Origin: NCEH01 sp043195095
GTDB lineage: Bacteria; Pseudomonadota; Alphaproteobacteria; Rhizobiales; Xanthobacteraceae
Reading direction: 5' to 3' (one strand)
DNA length: 64,000 nucleotides
Assembly (NCBI RefSeq): GCF_043195095.1
Contig: NZ_JBAFWN010000013.1
The translations under genes were made by a program, and so were the position numbers. Positions 61,063-64,000 of the stretch are shown here, one piece after another. The notes beneath the pieces are model-generated. The model ran no database searches and had not been told where the DNA came from. It saw only the letters and a program-made list of their open reading frames with translations. Each line of letters starts with the position of its first letter. The stretch's first letter is position 1.

Positions 61063-62105
61063 GTTGCGCTATCACCTTTTCCTTGTTGTGGGACCGGCGT
61101 CCGCGTTCGACTGACGCCGCTTGTCCATGGCGGAGGATCGCTGGCCGGAAAGGAGTCGATGCCGGCGCGTTCGACTTCATCGAGCGGTTCGGCCGGCCGC
61201 CTGTGGCGGACAATATCCCGCGGGACATTCCGGGCGGCCGAGATGGCGGCGGCTATCAGGGGTGCGAGACGGATGGCGTTGCTCGCATGCAGGACAGAAT
61301 CGCTCGAAACGATTCTGTCGGCGACGGCCAATAAGCGCTGGTAGGAATCCTCGGCGAAGAGGCCATGGATGACGGCGCAGACGGGCCGCGCGAACCCCTG
61401 GAGCGGAAGCTTGCATGCGGCTTCAAAGAGCGTGTCGCCGGACGACGCGATGTCGTCGACGAGGACCGGCCGGAGGCCGCTCCATTGCGAGAGGTCGGGG
61501 AGCTCGACGTCGACGCTGCGGTCGCCGTGCCTGGTTTTGCTTAGAACGGCATGGGGTGCGCCGATGCGCGCGGCAATGGCCGAGACCCACTGCTCGCTTT
61601 CCTCGTCCGGCCCGATGATGAGAGGCTTCTGCACCTCAGCCGCGATCCAGTCGGCGAGAAGCGGCGCGGCATGAAGCGTCTCTGTCGGGATCGTGTAGAG
61701 TGCGGAAAGAGCGGCATAGCGATGAAGGTGCGGGTCGACGGTCACCAACCGGTCGAAGGTCGAGGACACGAGGCGGGCAAAGGTCTTCGAGGTCACCGCT
61801 TCGCCGGGCAGAAAGCGACGGTCTTGCCGCATATAGGCGAGATAGGGCGCAACGAGCGTGACCTCGCGCGCACCGAGCGACCGGGCCGCATCGGCCGCGA
61901 AAACGAGACGCAGGAACCCGTCATCCGGCGGCGCCAGGGTGCAGACGAGATCGACGGGACGGTTCGCAATATTGGAGAGAATCCGAACGTAGGTCTCGCC
62001 GTCGGGAAAGCGGCGCGTCTCGATCGCACCCAGTTCCCATCCCCCGGACTCGGCAAGATGTCGGGCGAAGATTTCGTTTCCGGGCAAGGGAAGGATCAGG
62101 CGCAT
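61059..62105 (-). CDS. Ribose-phosphate pyrophosphokinase-like protein
   Basis: The 348-residue product has the PRPP synthetase fold: FPDGETYVRI, YLAYMRQDRRFLPGEAVTSK at the flexible loop, DPHLHRYAALSAL where the family has a His-containing DLH motif, and the PRPP loop VLVDDIASSGDTLFEA, which differs from the usual VDDIxDTAGT. The C-terminal extension ends FPASDPPPWTSG, a short motif common in stress proteins of alphaproteobacteria. Its ATG of the next gene overlaps its stop by 4 bp. The altered PRPP loop makes standard PRPP synthesis uncertain. Confidence 0.85.
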   Translation of the reverse strand: MRLILPLPGNEIFARHLAESGGWELGAIETRRFPDGETYVRILSNIANRPVDLVCTLAPPDDGFLRLVFAADAARSLGAREVTLVAPYLAYMRQDRRFLPGEAVTSKTFARLVSSTFDRLVTVDPHLHRYAALSALYTIPTETLHAAPLLADWIAAEVQKPLIIGPDEESEQWVSAIAARIGAPHAVLSKTRHGDRSVDVELPDLSQWSGLRPVLVDDIASSGDTLFEAACKLPLQGFARPVCAVIHGLFAEDSYQRLLAVADRIVSSDSVLHASNAIRLAPLIAAAISAARNVPRDIVRHRRPAEPLDEVERAGIDSFPASDPPPWTSGVSRTRTPVPQQGKGDSAT

Positions 62106-62117
62106 GGATCATGCTCC

Positions 62118-64000
62118 TCATTTCTTCCGGTAGAACCGCAGAAACTGCGCGTTGATGGCGACGATGACGGTGCTGGCCGACATGAAAACGGCGGCGACGG
62201 CTGGGGTCATCAGGAAACCCGTTCCGAAGGTGATGCCGGCCGCCATCGGGATGGCAATTGCGTTGTATCCGGTCGCCCAGATCAGGTTCTGTACCATCTT
62301 GCGGTAGGTGGCGCGTGACAGGCCGAGGATCGCGGCCACATCGCGCGGATCGCTTCTGACCAGGACGACGTCGGCCGATTCCACGGCAACGTCAGTGCCA
62401 GCGCCGATGGCGATCCCGAGATCGGCCACGACCAGCGCCGGCGCGTCATTCACGCCGTCGCCAACCATGGCAACCTGCAGTCCGCGCGCCTGCAATTCCT
62501 TGATCTTCTCGGACTTCTGATCCGGCAGCACCTCGGCGAAATATTCAGCTATGCCCAGTTCGTCCGACACCGCTTGCGCGACCCCCTTGGCATCGCCAGT
62601 GAGCATCACGGAGTTGATCCCGAGCGCCTTCAGTTCGGCGATGGCCTCCTTCGATTCCTGCCGGACGATATCGGCCAGCGCGAACAGCGCGCGCGGCTCG
62701 CCGTCGCGGACGAGCACGACCACTGTCTTGCCCTGGGCCTCCAATTGCTTGAGCCGCTCGTGGCCGATCGCCTTGCCCTGCCTTGCGAGGTGGCCGGGGC
62801 TGACGATACGGATGTCGGCGCAGTCAACCTTTGCGACGATGCCCTCTCCGGTGATGTTGCTGACCTCGCTTGCCTTCGGGACGGTCAAGTTGCGATCCCT
62901 GGCCTCGGCGACGATGCCGTGGGCGATCGGATGCTCGGACTGGCTCTCGGCCGCTGCCGCCAAGGCGAGTTCTTCGTTCTCGTCACCGCCGGCGAGCAGC
63001 ACGATGTCGCTCACGCCAAACCGGCCCTCGGTCAGCGTTCCGGTCTTGTCAAAGACCACCGCATTTAGATTGCGCGCGCGTTCAAAGGCCGCGCGGTCAC
63101 GGATCAGAAGTCCGTTTCCGGCGCTGAGCGAGGTGCTGACGGCGACGACGAGCGGAACGGCAAGCCCGAGCGCATGCGGGCAGGCGACGACCATCACCGT
63201 CACCATGCGCTCGAGCGCGAATTCAAGCGACGCGCCGAGAACGAGCCACCAGACGAAGAGCGTCCCGAAGCCTACGGTAAGGGCGATGTAAGTGAGCCAC
63301 GAGGCAGCACGGTTGGCGATGTCCTGCGTCCTGGAGCGCGTCGCCTGCGCCTTCTTCACGAGATCGATGACCTGTGCGAGATAGGTGGCATCGCCCGTGG
63401 CGGTCACCTCGATGGTCACGGCGTTGGCGCCGTTGATCGCGCCGCCGATGGCGGTGGCACCGACGGTCTTGGAAACCGGGCGGGATTCGCCGGTCAGCAT
63501 CGCCTCGTTGAAGCCGGACGACCCCTCGATGATCTTCCCGTCGACGGGCACCTTGGCGCCCGGGCGGACGAGAACCCGATCGCCCGGCTGCAATGCGGAG
63601 ATGGGGACCTCTTGCATCGAGCCGTCGGCGCCGATCTTCGTAGCGCTGTCAGGCAGCAGCCGGACCAGTTCCTCGAGCGCGCGCGATGCACCCATCACGG
63701 AGCGCATCTCGACCCAGTGGCCGAGAAGCATGATCGCGACCAAAGTCACGAGCTCCCAATAGAATGGCTCTCCCGGAAAGCCAAAGGTGGTGGCGGCCGA
63801 GAAGAAGTAGGCGGCCGAGATCGCCAGCGCGATCAGAGTCATCATTCCGGGCTGCCCCTTGCGCAGCTCGGACAGGAAGCCGGTGAGAAACGGCCAACCC
63901 CCATAAACATAGACGATCGTTGAAAGAGCGAAGAGAACCAGTCCATCTCCCGCAAAGGCCAGCGTCTCGGCAACGCCAAGCCAGTGCTGGATCATCGGCG
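62118..64000 (-). CDS. P1B-type ATPase, CopB-like CPH motif (partial at right edge)
   Basis: The pump fits the CopB group: ACPHALGLAVP in the membrane, TGESRPVSK, DKTGTLTEGRF, SEHPIAHGI and GDGVNDAPALVVADLG. CPH pumps are linked with Cu(II)/Cu(I) or silver export. The first visible residues, MIQHWLG, lie in the middle of the usual second helix region (relatives read SPMIQHWLGL), and no stop precedes the edge, so the N-terminal His-rich part lies outside the window. It ends 12 bp before the PRPP-synthetase-like gene and is probably the first gene of that operon seen here. Confidence 0.9.
   Translation of the reverse strand, partial: PMIQHWLGVAETLAFAGDGLVLFALSTIVYVYGGWPFLTGFLSELRKGQPGMMTLIALAISAAYFFSAATTFGFPGEPFYWELVTLVAIMLLGHWVEMRSVMGASRALEELVRLLPDSATKIGADGSMQEVPISALQPGDRVLVRPGAKVPVDGKIIEGSSGFNEAMLTGESRPVSKTVGATAIGGAINGANAVTIEVTATGDATYLAQVIDLVKKAQATRSRTQDIANRAASWLTYIALTVGFGTLFVWWLVLGASLEFALERMVTVMVVACPHALGLAVPLVVAVSTSLSAGNGLLIRDRAAFERARNLNAVVFDKTGTLTEGRFGVSDIVLLAGGDENEELALAAAAESQSEHPIAHGIVAEARDRNLTVPKASEVSNITGEGIVAKVDCADIRIVSPGHLARQGKAIGHERLKQLEAQGKTVVVLVRDGEPRALFALADIVRQESKEAIAELKALGINSVMLTGDAKGVAQAVSDELGIAEYFAEVLPDQKSEKIKELQARGLQVAMVGDGVNDAPALVVADLGIAIGAGTDVAVESADVVLVRSDPRDVAAILGLSRATYRKMVQNLIWATGYNAIAIPMAAGITFGTGFLMTPAVAAVFMSASTVIVAINAQFLRFYRKK

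Overview
The window is GC-rich, gene-dense DNA from an alphaproteobacterium, most likely a member of the Hyphomicrobiales (rhizobia and relatives). The grounds are the trb-type conjugation operon ending in a DUF2274 gene, the style of the LysR, SCO and DUF411 genes, and the integrase fragment; no rRNA or other species marker is present. It looks like accessory DNA. It holds a decayed conjugative element, two metal-resistance blocks and a long block of stress and energy-metabolism genes, with truncated genes at the seams.

Region by region. (1) 1-4911: the 5' part of a cyclopropane-fatty-acid-synthase-type gene cut by the window edge, a truncated integrase, a TPR-protein fragment, then the tail of a trb operon (trbL 3' fragment, trbF, trbG, trbI, DUF2274). 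The element can no longer conjugate on its own from what is seen here. (2) 4906-18590: a lead/zinc/cadmium module governed by one MerR-family regulator (16820-17248). Five nearly identical MerR operators precede different transcription units. The largest unit is P1B-ATPase, LspA, CcdA, diacylglycerol-kinase-like enzyme, UppP and CDF transporter, which resembles and extends the known pbrA-pbrB-pbrC lead system. The other units carry a persulfide-dioxygenase-like/rhodanese pair, a PaaK-like adenylating enzyme and a methyltransferase. (3) 18683-24968: periplasmic copper and thiol redox genes (SCO, TlpA, DsbE-like, DUF411, multicopper oxidase) followed by sulfur-type transporters (TauE/SafE, YeeE pair), ending at a break. 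(4) 24969-49537 and 54370-64000: a stress/energy block with PPK2, an MFS exporter, an unusual CPD-motif P1B-ATPase, an HlyD-RbbA-YhhJ exporter, a 2-oxoacid:ferredoxin oxidoreductase with its own NAD(P)H-type flavoprotein and SLC13 carrier, a TPCP-motif ATPase, glycogen phosphorylase, and a CBS-BON protein. At the right end lies a tightly overlapping operon of CopB-type ATPase, PRPP-synthetase-like protein, phosphoketolase-like protein, beta-CASP nuclease and AMP-phosphorylase-like enzyme. (5) 49581-54063: an IS5/IS427-type insertion sequence and a CueR-controlled copA-cueR/copZ module with a perfect 26-bp inverted repeat between copA and copZ.

How the parts may work together: five P1B-ATPases with different membrane metal-site motifs (two CPC, one CPD, one TPC, one CPH) export soft metals, while redox and phosphate-releasing enzymes handle metals in the periplasm. 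The right-hand operon can be read as a route from RNA through nucleoside monophosphates to sugar phosphates and acetyl phosphate, which would suit energy limitation; that reading is inference. No CRISPR array, tRNA or rRNA was found.
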